DNA from: Lujinxingiaceae bacterium
GTDB lineage: Bacteria > Myxococcota_A > Bradymonadia > Bradymonadales > Bradymonadaceae
Direction: 5' to 3'
Assembly (NCBI GenBank): GCA_013697635.1
Contig: JACCWM010000211.1
Span: 108,857-172,856, forward strand
Length of the DNA stretch: 64,000 bases
This document shows positions 51,209 to 60,136 of this stretch, in pieces (positions within the stretch are counted from its first letter, which is position 1; each line of letters starts with the position of its first letter). Below the pieces are notes generated by a model. It ran no database searches. It was not told the origin of the DNA and worked only from the letters and a program-made list of their open reading frames with translations. The position numbers were made by a program, and so were the translations under genes.

Positions 51209-51231
51209 GTCGGGGTCCCTGGCCCCCCGAC
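51209..51231 (-). terminator. GC-rich hairpin after the Wzy-like gene
   Basis: GTCGGGG (51209-51215) and CCCCGAC (51225-51231) form a 7-bp perfect stem around a 9-base loop, 16 bases after the stop of the polymerase gene. There is no T run, so it could be a Rho-dependent pause or a diverged REP-like hairpin (it shares GTCGGGG-TCCC with copies A and B). Confidence 0.4.
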
Positions 51232-51246
51232 TTCGCGTGACAAATC

Positions 51247-53829
51247 CTAGCGGGAGCACTGCTGGCTGAGCTTTTCGACCGCCGGACGGTGTCGGCGCGC
51301 CGGTGTGTATTCGCCCGAGAGCTCGCGCAGCAGCCCGGCGAGCTGCTGGCAGTTGCGCTGGCGAGCGAGAAGGGCTGCCAGGCCGCGCGGATCGTGCCAG
51401 CGAACGAAGATGCGCCGCTGGACGATGCGCGCCTCCTCGTGGCGGGCGTGCAGCTCGTGGAGCCAGGCTTCGATCTCCCAGCAATTGCGCAGCCGGCTGT
51501 TGTTGATAGGCGGCGCGCAGTGGGTCTGGCGAGCGTGCTCGATCAGGCGCACTTGCTCGGGCGAGGCCTGTGTGGGCAGGGAGGGACGAATGCGCAGCAC
51601 GTCGCCGGCCAGCGTGTCGTCGAGCACGCCACCCTCGGCGGCGCCGTAGAGCAGTTGCCAGGCCTCCTCGGCGTTGCCCTGAGTGATCAGCAACGAGACC
51701 AGCTCACGGTAGCCAGGCGGTGCGCGGCCTTCGCCCCCGTCGAGATTCTTTGTGAGCAGCAGCCTGGCCCAGAGCTCGGCCAGGGCCGGCTGCTTGCTCA
51801 GTTGGTAGACGCGAATGGCCGCCTGGTGGGCGGCGGGCTCCTGAGGAAAGCGCTCGATGAGCTGCAGACAAAAGTCCACGGCGGCGTTGAGGCCTTCGGC
51901 GGCCAGAATCTTCTCTGCGGCGTGGGTCCACCACTCGCGCGGCGCCAGCGAGAGCGCGTCAGCGCGCTCGCTGGCTGTATGCAAGTCCTGGATCATGAAG
52001 CGCTCGATCCAGCCCGCGCGCACGTCGGTAAAGCTCGGCGTGGCGAACAACGTCGTATACAGGGCGACGGCCTGCTCGCGCTCGGCCTGGCGCGCGTGGG
52101 CGCGCGCTCGAAAGAGCATGTGGCGGCTGGTGGGACGTAGCTCAAAGGCGCGGTCAGCGAGCGCTGCAGCGCGCTCGAGCTCGCCGCCCTGGCGCGCCTC
52201 GATCGACAGGCGCGCAAAAGTCTGGCTGTCGGTTGGACGAAGACGCAGCCAGGTGGCCAGCTCGGCCGTGGTCGCTGCCCGCTCGCCAGGGCCGTCGCGC
52301 TCGTCGAGATCGTAGACAAAGAAAGCCAGCCAGACGAACAGGGCAAAGGCCAGCGCGCTGGCGAACCACATCGCCCAGCCCGCCGCCAACGAGAGACGAA
52401 GATGGCAGCGGCCGCCCTCGCCAGGGCCTTGGCCAGTGCTCGAAGAGGAGGCGCGCGCGCGCGGCGCAATGGCAAACTCGACGAGCACGACAAAGGGCAG
52501 CGCGATGCCCAGCGCAAAGAAGGGGAAGTGGAACATGGCGACGATGAGCATGTAGATGCCCAGACCAAAGGCCACGATGTAGCGCGAGCGGCTCTCGTTG
52601 GCCGACAGACTCTTGCCGCTCCACCACAGACCGCTGGCGAGCAGGCCGCCGGCCACGAGCGTGGGTAAGACGCCCATGCTCATCAGCCACTCGATCGGCT
52701 CGCTTTCAATGGTCGGGATCGTGCCATCGCGAAGCACGCTCCAGTCGACGTAGGGCGCGATCACATGCTCGAGCGAGCCGGCGCCGCTGCCAAAGCGCCA
52801 GAAATCGCCAGCGCCGACGAGCGCCGCCTTGGCCATGAAGAAGCGGGCGCGCCCGTTGTCGTCGAGCCAGCGCCCGATCGACGATTGCTCGAAGATATCG
52901 ACCAAGGCCGGCCAGCCCATCATCCAGACAAAAATCGCGACCAGGCCCAACAGCGAGCTGACGATCGCGGCGATTTGAGCGCCGGAGAGCTCTTGGAGGC
53001 GTCGCCTGGCCTTTTGAGCGATGCCCAGGCGCAGGCTCAGCCCGGCCGCGAGCACGATCAAGCCTATCGCGTAGGCCAGCAGCGTGCCGTCACTCTGATG
53101 GGTCGCCATCAAGACCAGCGCGACGATGCCCACCGCCGAGGCGCCGATGCTCTGGGCGACGCGCTGGCGATATTCCTGCATCGCCAGCGCGAAGGCAGCC
53201 AGGCTGACCAGCCCGAAAAACACCGCGGCGTGGTTCGAGCTCACAAAGGTGCTCAGGGTGCGAATGTGGATCTCGGCCTGATAGAAGCCCAAAAAGAGCT
53301 TGCTCTCGCTGGCCTCCTGGACCAGGCCAATAGCCCAGACCACGCAACCTGTGGCCATGACCGTCCACAAGAGCCGTCGCCAGGTGCTGCCGCGAAAGCC
53401 CATGTTTGCCACGATCAGCGCGAACAGCCCCAAAGACAGCCAACGAAGCCCGGCGCCAGCGCTGCGCTGGGGATCGAGCGAGAGCGCTCGCCAGGCGCCT
53501 TCGACGCCGCGCTCGGGCATGGCAAGCTGCCAGCTTTGGACGAACTGAGCGTGGCCACTGGGGTTGAGAAGCCGTTGAATAAATTCAGGAACCGGAACAA
53601 CCTGCACCAGACAAAAAAGCGCAAAGAGCCACAGGCCCAGCGCCGGAATAGAGAGCACCAGGGGGCTGGTTTGCGCATGGCGGGAGCGACGAATCAGCTC
53701 GACCCAAAAGCCGGCCAAACCGAGGGCAACCAGGCTGCCAGCGACGCTTGCGTGAACGCCGCCAATGGCGATCGGGGTTGCCAGAAGTGAAATGGCGACA
53801 AGGATCTGGAGTATTGTAATTGAACGCAG
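51247..53829 (-). CDS. O-antigen ligase/polymerase-like membrane protein with TPR tail (Wzy-like)
   Basis: A protein of about 860 residues with two parts. The N-terminal about 450 residues are polytopic, with the O-antigen ligase/Wzy marker RTLSTFVSSNHAAVFFGL in the loop-helix region. The C-terminal part is soluble with TPR-like helical repeats (TFARLSIEARQGGELERAAAL). It would polymerise or ligate the exported repeat units in the periplasm. The only standard start (TTG at 53718) would delete the first membrane helices; upstream codons encode ILQILVAISLLATPIAIGG, a good first helix. A CTG at 53829 has AAGGA six bases upstream and is taken as the start. Confidence 0.82.
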   Translation of the reverse strand: MRSITILQILVAISLLATPIAIGGVHASVAGSLVALGLAGFWVELIRRSRHAQTSPLVLSIPALGLWLFALFCLVQVVPVPEFIQRLLNPSGHAQFVQSWQLAMPERGVEGAWRALSLDPQRSAGAGLRWLSLGLFALIVANMGFRGSTWRRLLWTVMATGCVVWAIGLVQEASESKLFLGFYQAEIHIRTLSTFVSSNHAAVFFGLVSLAAFALAMQEYRQRVAQSIGASAVGIVALVLMATHQSDGTLLAYAIGLIVLAAGLSLRLGIAQKARRRLQELSGAQIAAIVSSLLGLVAIFVWMMGWPALVDIFEQSSIGRWLDDNGRARFFMAKAALVGAGDFWRFGSGAGSLEHVIAPYVDWSVLRDGTIPTIESEPIEWLMSMGVLPTLVAGGLLASGLWWSGKSLSANESRSRYIVAFGLGIYMLIVAMFHFPFFALGIALPFVVLVEFAIAPRARASSSSTGQGPGEGGRCHLRLSLAAGWAMWFASALAFALFVWLAFFVYDLDERDGPGERAATTAELATWLRLRPTDSQTFARLSIEARQGGELERAAALADRAFELRPTSRHMLFRARAHARQAEREQAVALYTTLFATPSFTDVRAGWIERFMIQDLHTASERADALSLAPREWWTHAAEKILAAEGLNAAVDFCLQLIERFPQEPAAHQAAIRVYQLSKQPALAELWARLLLTKNLDGGEGRAPPGYRELVSLLITQGNAEEAWQLLYGAAEGGVLDDTLAGDVLRIRPSLPTQASPEQVRLIEHARQTHCAPPINNSRLRNCWEIEAWLHELHARHEEARIVQRRIFVRWHDPRGLAALLARQRNCQQLAGLLRELSGEYTPARRHRPAVEKLSQQCSR

Positions 53830-54011
53830 TCTCGGTCCTTTTTCCCTGGGTCGGTCACCACAGGCTCAAGGGGCGTGCGTCGACGGTGACGTTGACGCGG
53901 CCCATTGAACTATTTACGATGCCCGCCTGTCAATTGTGACAGTCCTCGTCGCCACGCGCCTGATGACGCGATGGCCTGTGGATCGTCACGAGTGCATTAG
54001 AGTAATTGACT

Positions 54012-56243
54012 ATGTCCGACGCATTTGGTTTTCAAGAACCCCGTGGCTCGGGGGCTGCCGACGATGAAGGGGAGTCGCTTGGCCGGCTGATCTCCCGCTA
54101 CTGGGGTCTTCTCAAGAAATTTTACTGGATCTTGATCGTCACCTCGATTCTGTGCGTGGCTGCGGCCTATTTTTGGACCGATCAACAACCGCGCATCTAT
54201 CAGGCGACAAGCAAGCTAATCTTTCATGAAGCAAAGCCTAATATTTTTGGCAAACAAATTGAGCGCGTCGAGCTGATCGATCCGGGCGGACGCTGGCAGT
54301 TCGAGCAATTTTGGAACACGCAGCGCGAAGTCTTGCGCTCCAAATGGTTCGCCGAGCGCGTGGTCAAACGCGAGGGGTTGATCGACGATCCGCGCTTTAT
54401 GCCCGCGCCGCCCGAGGGCGTGACGCGAAGCCCCGAGGATACCATGCGCATTGCCGTGGGCAAGGTGCTTGGCGTCTCCGAGGTCAGCCTGCAGCGCGAC
54501 AGCCGGGTGGGCCTGATCCGCGTGCAGATCGACAACGCCGAGATGGCCGCCAAGATCTCCGATGGCATCTCGCAGACCTATGTCGAGTACATCCGCGAGT
54601 TCCAATCAAGCGGCGTTGGACAGCTCGCCACCTGGTTTGACACCTACGTCTCGACCAAGCGAAACGAGCTCGACGTCTCGCGCACCGAGCTCCAGGAGTA
54701 TCAGCGCGACAACAACATCTTGTCGCTCTCCTTTGAGGAGCGCCAGCTCCTCAACAACACGGAGTTGCAGGCCGTCAGCGGCCAGCTTCGCGAGGTGCGC
54801 GCGACGATGTTCGCCGAGGCGGCGCTGCTCAACCAGATCGTGACCATGGAGAAAGGTGGCGCCGATCTGCGCGCTCTGGCCGATCTCGTGGCCAATGACT
54901 CGCTTCGCCGCGCGCTTGGCCGCGAGGCTGAGCTCAAAGAGGAGATCGCAAGGCTGCGCCCGCGTTATCTGGACAGCCACCCCGACGTCGAGTCGGCCCA
55001 CGAGCGTCTGATCGTTGTGCGCAGCAACATCAGCGACGAGATCAACCGCATCCGTACCAGCGTCGAGAACCGCGTCGCGGTCACGCGCCAAAATGAAGCC
55101 AACCTGCAAAACGAGCTCGTGCGCATCAAGCAAGACGTCGCCCAGCTCAACGACATCGGCGTCCAATACAGCCTGCTGCGCGCCAGCACCGAAGATCTCA
55201 AGCAGCACTACGACATGGTGCTCAATCGCAGCAATGAGCTCGACATCAACACGCTCTATGAGAGCGACATCATTCAAGTGCTCGAGAACGCCGACATCCC
55301 GCGATCTCCGATCAGCCCCAAGCTGCCGCTCAACCTGGCCGTCGGCCTGATGCTCGGTTTGGCCGTGGGCGGCGGCATCATGGTGCTCATCGACGCGCTC
55401 GACAACACCGTCAAGAGCGACGAGCACGTCTCCAAGTACACCTCGCGCCCGATCCTGGGCATGCTGCCCGCCGTGGACGCCTCGGCCGTCAAGAGCCTGG
55501 AGAAGTTCGGCGAGTCGGCGCTTGATACGCTCACCCACACGGCGCCACGAAGCTCCTTTGCCGAGGGCATCAAGAGCTTGCGTGCCAACCTGATGTTCAT
55601 GGCGCCGGACAACCCGCCAAAGCTGCTGCTGATGACCAGCCCAGGACCCAGCGAGGGCAAGACGCTGACCTCGGTCAACATGGGCATCGCCCTGTCGCAG
55701 TCCGGCCTTCGCACCCTGATCGTCGACAGCGATCTGCGACGCCCCCGCGTGCACAAGGCGCTGGGCGTGGTCAACGATGTCGGCCTCTCGAGCATCATGA
55801 CCGGCGATTCTACCCTGAGCGAGGCGGTCAAGGAGACGGGCATCGAGAACTTCTCGATTCTGACCTGCGGACCGATTCCGCCCAATCCCTCCGAGCTGCT
55901 GCAGTCCGAGAAGTTTCGCGCGCTCGTCGAGGAGATGAAGGGCAGCTATGACCGGATCATCTTCGACTCACCGCCGCTCGCTGCCGTGGCCGACGCCCTG
56001 GTGCTCAGCCACAGCGTCGATGCCGTGCTCTTGATCCTCAAGTTCGGCCAGACCCGCCAGGAGCTGTTGCGCCGCTCGGTCGAGCAGCTCGAGGCCATCG
56101 GCGCTCCCTTCATGGGCTGTGTGCTCAACGACATCCGCGACTCGGTCGGCTACGGCTACGCCTATTACTACCGCTATCGCTACGACGAGCCCGACGAAGT
56201 CAAAAAACCCGACAAGAAACGCGGCCCCAAGCTCGCAAGCTAG
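54012..56243 (+). CDS. Polysaccharide copolymerase with fused tyrosine autokinase (Wzc/GumC-CpsD type)
   Basis: A 743-residue protein. One helix near residues 37-58 (WILIVTSILCVAAAYFW) and another near 440-460 bracket a periplasmic Wzz/GNVR region with coiled-coil segments. The C-terminal cytosolic BY-kinase has Walker A TSPGPSEGKTLTS, Walker A' LIVDSDLRRPR and Walker B RIIFDSPPLAAVAD. The tail has seven Tyr within 12 residues (YGYAYYYRYRY), the autophosphorylation cluster. It controls chain length and export of the polymer. ATG at 54012 is preferred to a TTG two codons earlier. It is divergent from the Wzy gene (182 bp) and ends in a strong terminator. Confidence 0.93.
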   Translation: MSDAFGFQEPRGSGAADDEGESLGRLISRYWGLLKKFYWILIVTSILCVAAAYFWTDQQPRIYQATSKLIFHEAKPNIFGKQIERVELIDPGGRWQFEQFWNTQREVLRSKWFAERVVKREGLIDDPRFMPAPPEGVTRSPEDTMRIAVGKVLGVSEVSLQRDSRVGLIRVQIDNAEMAAKISDGISQTYVEYIREFQSSGVGQLATWFDTYVSTKRNELDVSRTELQEYQRDNNILSLSFEERQLLNNTELQAVSGQLREVRATMFAEAALLNQIVTMEKGGADLRALADLVANDSLRRALGREAELKEEIARLRPRYLDSHPDVESAHERLIVVRSNISDEINRIRTSVENRVAVTRQNEANLQNELVRIKQDVAQLNDIGVQYSLLRASTEDLKQHYDMVLNRSNELDINTLYESDIIQVLENADIPRSPISPKLPLNLAVGLMLGLAVGGGIMVLIDALDNTVKSDEHVSKYTSRPILGMLPAVDASAVKSLEKFGESALDTLTHTAPRSSFAEGIKSLRANLMFMAPDNPPKLLLMTSPGPSEGKTLTSVNMGIALSQSGLRTLIVDSDLRRPRVHKALGVVNDVGLSSIMTGDSTLSEAVKETGIENFSILTCGPIPPNPSELLQSEKFRALVEEMKGSYDRIIFDSPPLAAVADALVLSHSVDAVLLILKFGQTRQELLRRSVEQLEAIGAPFMGCVLNDIRDSVGYGYAYYYRYRYDEPDEVKKPDKKRGPKLAS

Positions 56244-56260
56244 CGCAGTAAATCCAACAA

Positions 56261-56304
56261 GAAAGCAAAGCGGCCCCCGACTTCTCGGGGGCCGCTTTGC
56301 TTTC
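56261..56304. terminator. Strong bidirectional terminator
   Basis: A perfect 20-bp stem (56261-56280 with 56285-56304) with the tetraloop CTTC. Its outer part is GAAAGCAAAG on one side and CTTTGCTTTC on the other, giving T-rich tails in both directions. It lies between the convergent Wzc-like gene (stop 56243) and the beta-barrel gene (stop 56323). Confidence 0.9.
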
Positions 56305-56322
56305 TGGACCGCGCCTCGTGCG

Positions 56323-56943
56323 CTAGTACCAGCGCAGCGTGATGCCTGCAGCCAGCGTATCGAAGTCCGCGCCACCATAGAAGTGGCGCGTGTAGCCAAC
56401 CTGAGCGCCGGCAGCGACCGTGCCGTTGAGAAAGTACTCGAAGCCCGCGCCGCCCTTGAGCGCCAGGCCCATCTCCCGGTACTCCGTAGTCTGATCGCCG
56501 GCGCGGAAGGTGTCGAACACGGCATAGGCCAGTCCGGCGCCAGCCTGCAGATAGAGCGGGCCGAGCAAGAAGACGTTGGTCACCGCATTAAAGCTCATGT
56601 GCTGGTGATCGAGCTGGCGCTCGCCGACCTGGACGTTGCGAATCCACCAGTTGAACTCGGCGCCAAAGATGATGTTGCGCGTCCACCCACCGCCGACGAT
56701 GCCGTTGAGGTGCAGGCCGAGCTCGTAGTTCTGGTCGAGGCCGGTGAATTCACCAGGCGCGTCAGTGCTCACCGAGCCGGCGCCTCCGCCCACGCCCAGG
56801 CCCACAAACAGGCCGCGACGATCTTTGTAGGCGTCGAGCGCCGCCGCCTGGCTGCTCATGGCAAAGACGATTGCGGCAAGACCCAGGGCTATGAGATGGC
56901 GCATGGTGCGCCTGTGGTTGTGTAGTGCAGTGTTGCTGAACAT
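56323..56943 (-). CDS. Outer-membrane beta-barrel protein
   Basis: A 206-residue exported protein. A positively charged N-region and hydrophobic core (RHLIALGLAAIVFAMSSQA) form a Sec signal peptide ending near AAALDA. The mature part alternates hydrophobic and polar residues with Gly/aromatic-rich strands (GLFVGLGVGGGAGSV, GAEFNWWIRNVQVG, GGAGFEYFLNG) and ends in Trp-Tyr, a typical C-terminal barrel strand. It resembles the OmpA-like/outer-membrane beta-barrel family of about 8 strands. AGGAG lies five bases before the ATG at 56943. Function is unknown; its position next to the Wzc-like gene need not mean a functional link, as they are convergent. Confidence 0.82.
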   Translation of the reverse strand: MFSNTALHNHRRTMRHLIALGLAAIVFAMSSQAAALDAYKDRRGLFVGLGVGGGAGSVSTDAPGEFTGLDQNYELGLHLNGIVGGGWTRNIIFGAEFNWWIRNVQVGERQLDHQHMSFNAVTNVFLLGPLYLQAGAGLAYAVFDTFRAGDQTTEYREMGLALKGGAGFEYFLNGTVAAGAQVGYTRHFYGGADFDTLAAGITLRWY

Positions 56944-57007
56944 GGCATCTCCTAAAAAATTACCGCTCGAAAAGGGTGAGCGGCGCAACATCGGGCAGAA
57001 AACAGAC

Positions 57008-58510
57008 TCATCTGAGACGGGAAAAATTCACGACGTTGAGGCGCTCCGTGTAAATGCCCACGGACTTTCGGTCGGTGCGCCCGTTGACGTTGACCTCCAT
57101 GACGTGCAGCCCGTGGTCGAGCTTGACGCGAGAGATCACGATCTGAGCGGGCAGTGTCGTCCAGCTTCGGGTGTCCGGTGTGTCGGTGGCGGCCATGGTG
57201 CCCTCGACGGCGGCGCCGGCGAGCCAGCCCAACACGCCCTCAAGGCCCGTGGCCTTGCCGCTGGCATGAAGCGCGGCGTTGGTGGCCGCGCGCGTCGCCT
57301 GACCGGCCACCGCACGCACGATCGTTCGCGAGAGCGCAGCGGCCATCAAGGTTGGCACCAGCCCCATCCAGGCCTCGGCCACCTGGCTGCTCACGTTGGT
57401 AGAAAAGCCCAGCGCGACGGGTTGGCCGTTGATGCCGAGCGTGGCCCTGCTCCCCGAGGGCAGCCCGTAGTCGATCAGCGCGGGAAAGTTCACCCACGTG
57501 AGCACACCACGCGCGGCCAGGCTGCCTGCGTGCACGCGATCTGCGCTGGAGAGCGAGTAACGCGTCCTGCTCCCATGGCTGGAGTAGGCGAGCGCCTCGC
57601 CGATCGGTACGCGGTGGGCTTTTCGGTAGGGCACCATGCCGGTCTGAACCAAGATGATCGTGTCGCCGCGCTGGTGAGCACGCTGATAATCGATGATGCG
57701 AATCGCGCCTTTTGCCTGCGCGATGGCGATGAGCTGTGCGAGCTGATCGCGCCCGGCGAGCTCGTTGGCCCCGTAGCGCGTCATGCGAAAGAGGCCGATC
57801 AAGCGCTCGCGAAGGTCGGCCGGGCGCACGCCGTGTATCCAGGCCCTGGCATAAAAGCGCACCGCGCTGTTGTAGTCCTGGGAGGCCTCAAAGCTCGCGC
57901 CGGCCAGATAGTTGCCCAGGCCGAGCAGGCCCGGCATCACGGCGCGCTCGTCCTCGTCGAGAAAATACGACTCCATCAACTGAAAGCGGCGGGCCTCGAC
58001 GCGCGCGCTGGCCGCATCGCCAAGGGCCAAAAAGTTGACCATGTTGAGCGTGTTGAGCATGAGCCGCTCGTAGGCCGGCGCGCGGTAGCCGCCGGCATCG
58101 TCGCTGTAGACGTAGCGCGCGATCTTGGCCGCGTCGCTGTGTCCGATATCAAGCCAGTCCAGGCGCTGATCGACGATCATCATGTCGCGCGCCGAGAGCG
58201 CGTATTGATCGAGGGCTTGTAAGAGCGTTGCGCGCTCGAGCAACATCAGCACGCGATTCTTGTCGAGATCGTCGGGCAGCTCGCGCGACTCTTCGACCTT
58301 GAGCTGGGCGTTGACGATCTCGATGGCCAGCTCGGGCTGGCCGCTGGCGATCGCACGCTGGGCATCACGGACGTGATCCGTGTAGCTCGCGCAGCCCGAC
58401 CCCACCAATAAGGCAAGAAGGCCGAGCGCGATGGCAAGCCATCGCGTATGGGGTGGCCACAAATCGGTGCGCACGGGCAGATCCTCGAAGACGGCGGCGA
58501 AAGGCTTCAC
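57008..58510 (-). CDS. COG3014-type TPR lipoprotein
   Basis: A 500-residue lipoprotein. After an unusually long N-terminal region the hydrophobic segment LAIALGLLALLVGSGC ends in the lipobox GSGC with Cys40. The mature part begins with helical TPR-like repeats (AQRAIASGQPELAIEIVNAQLK) and contains VQTGMVPYRKAHRVPIG and the C-terminal LPAQIVISRVKLDHGLHVMEV, as in the COG3014 family. These proteins are encoded next to LpoB homologues in many Gram-negative bacteria, here too: the lpoB stop is four bases before the GTG start. A role in cell-envelope or peptidoglycan assembly is inferred from this neighbourhood only. Confidence 0.8.
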   Translation of the reverse strand: MKPFAAVFEDLPVRTDLWPPHTRWLAIALGLLALLVGSGCASYTDHVRDAQRAIASGQPELAIEIVNAQLKVEESRELPDDLDKNRVLMLLERATLLQALDQYALSARDMMIVDQRLDWLDIGHSDAAKIARYVYSDDAGGYRAPAYERLMLNTLNMVNFLALGDAASARVEARRFQLMESYFLDEDERAVMPGLLGLGNYLAGASFEASQDYNSAVRFYARAWIHGVRPADLRERLIGLFRMTRYGANELAGRDQLAQLIAIAQAKGAIRIIDYQRAHQRGDTIILVQTGMVPYRKAHRVPIGEALAYSSHGSRTRYSLSSADRVHAGSLAARGVLTWVNFPALIDYGLPSGSRATLGINGQPVALGFSTNVSSQVAEAWMGLVPTLMAAALSRTIVRAVAGQATRAATNAALHASGKATGLEGVLGWLAGAAVEGTMAATDTPDTRSWTTLPAQIVISRVKLDHGLHVMEVNVNGRTDRKSVGIYTERLNVVNFSRLR

Positions 58511-58514
58511 GAGC

Positions 58515-59135
58515 TTAGCGGATCAGACCCTTGGTCAGCTTGGACTCGTTTTGGAAACGAATCTGTCCGGTCTCGACGTCGATCACCTGCACGAACATGA
58601 AGTACTGCACGCGGCGCTCGTCTTTGACGCGCTCGGCCACGTCGTAGACCTTGCCCGTGACGAAGAACTGCGCGCCGAGCTGACGGCCGTAGCGGGCCAA
58701 GCGCTGCGGATCGTAGGCATCGGATTGCTGGCGCTTGATCTCGGCTATCAGATCGGGCTGGTTCTCGTGGCTGACCACCGAGGCCGGCGTCTTGTTCACC
58801 AGATCGGTCTCGAACTTCGAGAGCAGCGTGTCGAGCTGCGAGCCGATGTGCTCGCTGGTCTCGTTTCGCATCGGGAAGATCGCGACCACCGGCGCCACGC
58901 TCGAGGCCGCTTGGCGCTCCCAGCTCTTGACCACGTTCGAGCGCAACAGCTCTTTGATGTTGTCCTCGTAGAGCTTGTCGAGATCTTGGCGATCAAAGCG
59001 CAGGCTCATCGTGTACTCGTCGAGGCGCGGCTCCTCGGAGTCGCGCACGTACTGGGGGCTGCCACAGCCAGCGAGAACAAAGCTGAACACCAGGCTCAGG
59101 GCCAGTGCTGACGTCCAAAACGGGCGGTTTTTCAT
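58515..59135 (-). CDS. lpoB: Penicillin-binding protein activator LpoB homologue
   Basis: A 206-residue lipoprotein with a clean signal peptide and lipobox LAGC (Cys24). The folded domain has VAPVVAIFPMRNETSEHI, DLIAEIKRQQSDAYDPQ, ARYGRQLGAQFFVTGKV and the final FVQVIDVETGQIRFQNE, matching LpoB (COG3417). In enterobacteria LpoB is an outer-membrane lipoprotein that stimulates PBP1b; here the partner is not known. The ATG at 59135 starts directly with the basic n-region (MKNRPFW). It is the first gene of a two-gene operon with the COG3014 lipoprotein. Confidence 0.88.
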   Translation of the reverse strand: MKNRPFWTSALALSLVFSFVLAGCGSPQYVRDSEEPRLDEYTMSLRFDRQDLDKLYEDNIKELLRSNVVKSWERQAASSVAPVVAIFPMRNETSEHIGSQLDTLLSKFETDLVNKTPASVVSHENQPDLIAEIKRQQSDAYDPQRLARYGRQLGAQFFVTGKVYDVAERVKDERRVQYFMFVQVIDVETGQIRFQNESKLTKGLIR

Positions 59136-59377
59136 CGTGTACTCGTCTGCTATTGGGTATCGGACATTGGGAAAAGGCAGTAAATAGCGGGTGTTCAACC
59201 CTGGTTGGAGCTTTGTTTCATCCCACCCGCTCGAGTGAGTGGAGCAGGCAACATCAGCTTTGACGCGCCAAGCGGGTGGATCTTCAAAACCAGGTGTTTG
59301 TTGTTTTTGGACGCAATGCTATGTGTCATAGACGCGCAAACGCGCGCTGACACGCTCGACCTACGGAGTCTAGCCCC

Positions 59378-60136
59378 ATGCGTCTTGCCGACGCGCTCGC
59401 CAGCGCCCCCTTCACCCTTTGCATGTCTTCGGGCTTCTTTGGGTTCTACGCCCATGCCGGAATGTTGTCTGCTCTAATCGAGAGCGATCTTCGCCCGGCG
59501 CGCGTGGTGGGCTCGAGCGCCGGCGCTCTGATCGGCGGCTGCTACGCCACCGGTCTGTCGACCGACGCGCTTCGCGAGCTCTTGGTCGGCCTGAGACGCA
59601 CCGATTTTTGGGATCCGAGCCCCGGCGCTGGTCTGCTCTCCGGGCGGCGCATGGACGCGCTCCTGCGCGAGGCCTTGCCCGTGCACCGCTTCGACGAGCT
59701 GCAAACGCCGTTTGCCTGCTCGGCCTGGCGCGTTCGCACCCGCCAGACCGAAGTGCTCGACAAGGGCGACTTGCCCGCCGCCATTCGCGCCAGCGCCGCG
59801 TTTCCTGGCCTATTTCAGCCCGTACGCGTAGCCGGCGGCCACTACCTCGACGGCGGCATCGCCGATCGCCCGGCCTTCGCACCGCTCGCTGCCGGCGAGC
59901 GCACGCTCTACCACCACCTTGCCTCCAAGTCGCCCTGGCGCCGCGGCGAGGGCACCCAGATGCTCGCCCCAAGCCGCGCCGACACGATCACCCTCGATCT
60001 GGGCGAACTCCCCCGCCTCGGCCCCTTTCGCCTCGAGCAAGGCGGCCAGGCCATGGATCTCGCACGCGAGCGCACCTTGCGCGCACTGGAGTTGCCCGCC
60101 AAATCACAAGCGGCCTGGTTGGAGAGAACCACCTGA
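59378..60136 (+). CDS. Patatin-like phospholipase
   Basis: A 252-residue protein of the patatin family. The glycine-rich oxyanion segment is MSSGFFGFYAHAG (about residues 16-28), the nucleophile elbow is GSSAG with Ser47, and the second dyad residue is Asp158 in DGGIADRP. There is no signal peptide, so it acts in the cytosol or at the inner-membrane face, hydrolysing acyl esters of lipids. The oxyanion loop SGFFGF deviates from the usual GGGxRG, so activity should not be taken for granted. Its TGA overlaps the start of the next gene by one base. Confidence 0.83.
   Translation: MRLADALASAPFTLCMSSGFFGFYAHAGMLSALIESDLRPARVVGSSAGALIGGCYATGLSTDALRELLVGLRRTDFWDPSPGAGLLSGRRMDALLREALPVHRFDELQTPFACSAWRVRTRQTEVLDKGDLPAAIRASAAFPGLFQPVRVAGGHYLDGGIADRPAFAPLAAGERTLYHHLASKSPWRRGEGTQMLAPSRADTITLDLGELPRLGPFRLEQGGQAMDLARERTLRALELPAKSQAAWLERTT

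Noticed and set aside
51209..51231. Hairpin after the Wzy-like gene as a fifth REP copy
   Set aside because: It shares only GTCGGGG and TCCC with the REP-like elements and lacks the CCTCAGGGG core, so it is listed as a hairpin only.
59205..59477. A 90-codon frame running into the patatin gene
   Set aside because: It overlaps the patatin gene in another frame and shows no conserved feature; its leader lies in the probable promoter region.
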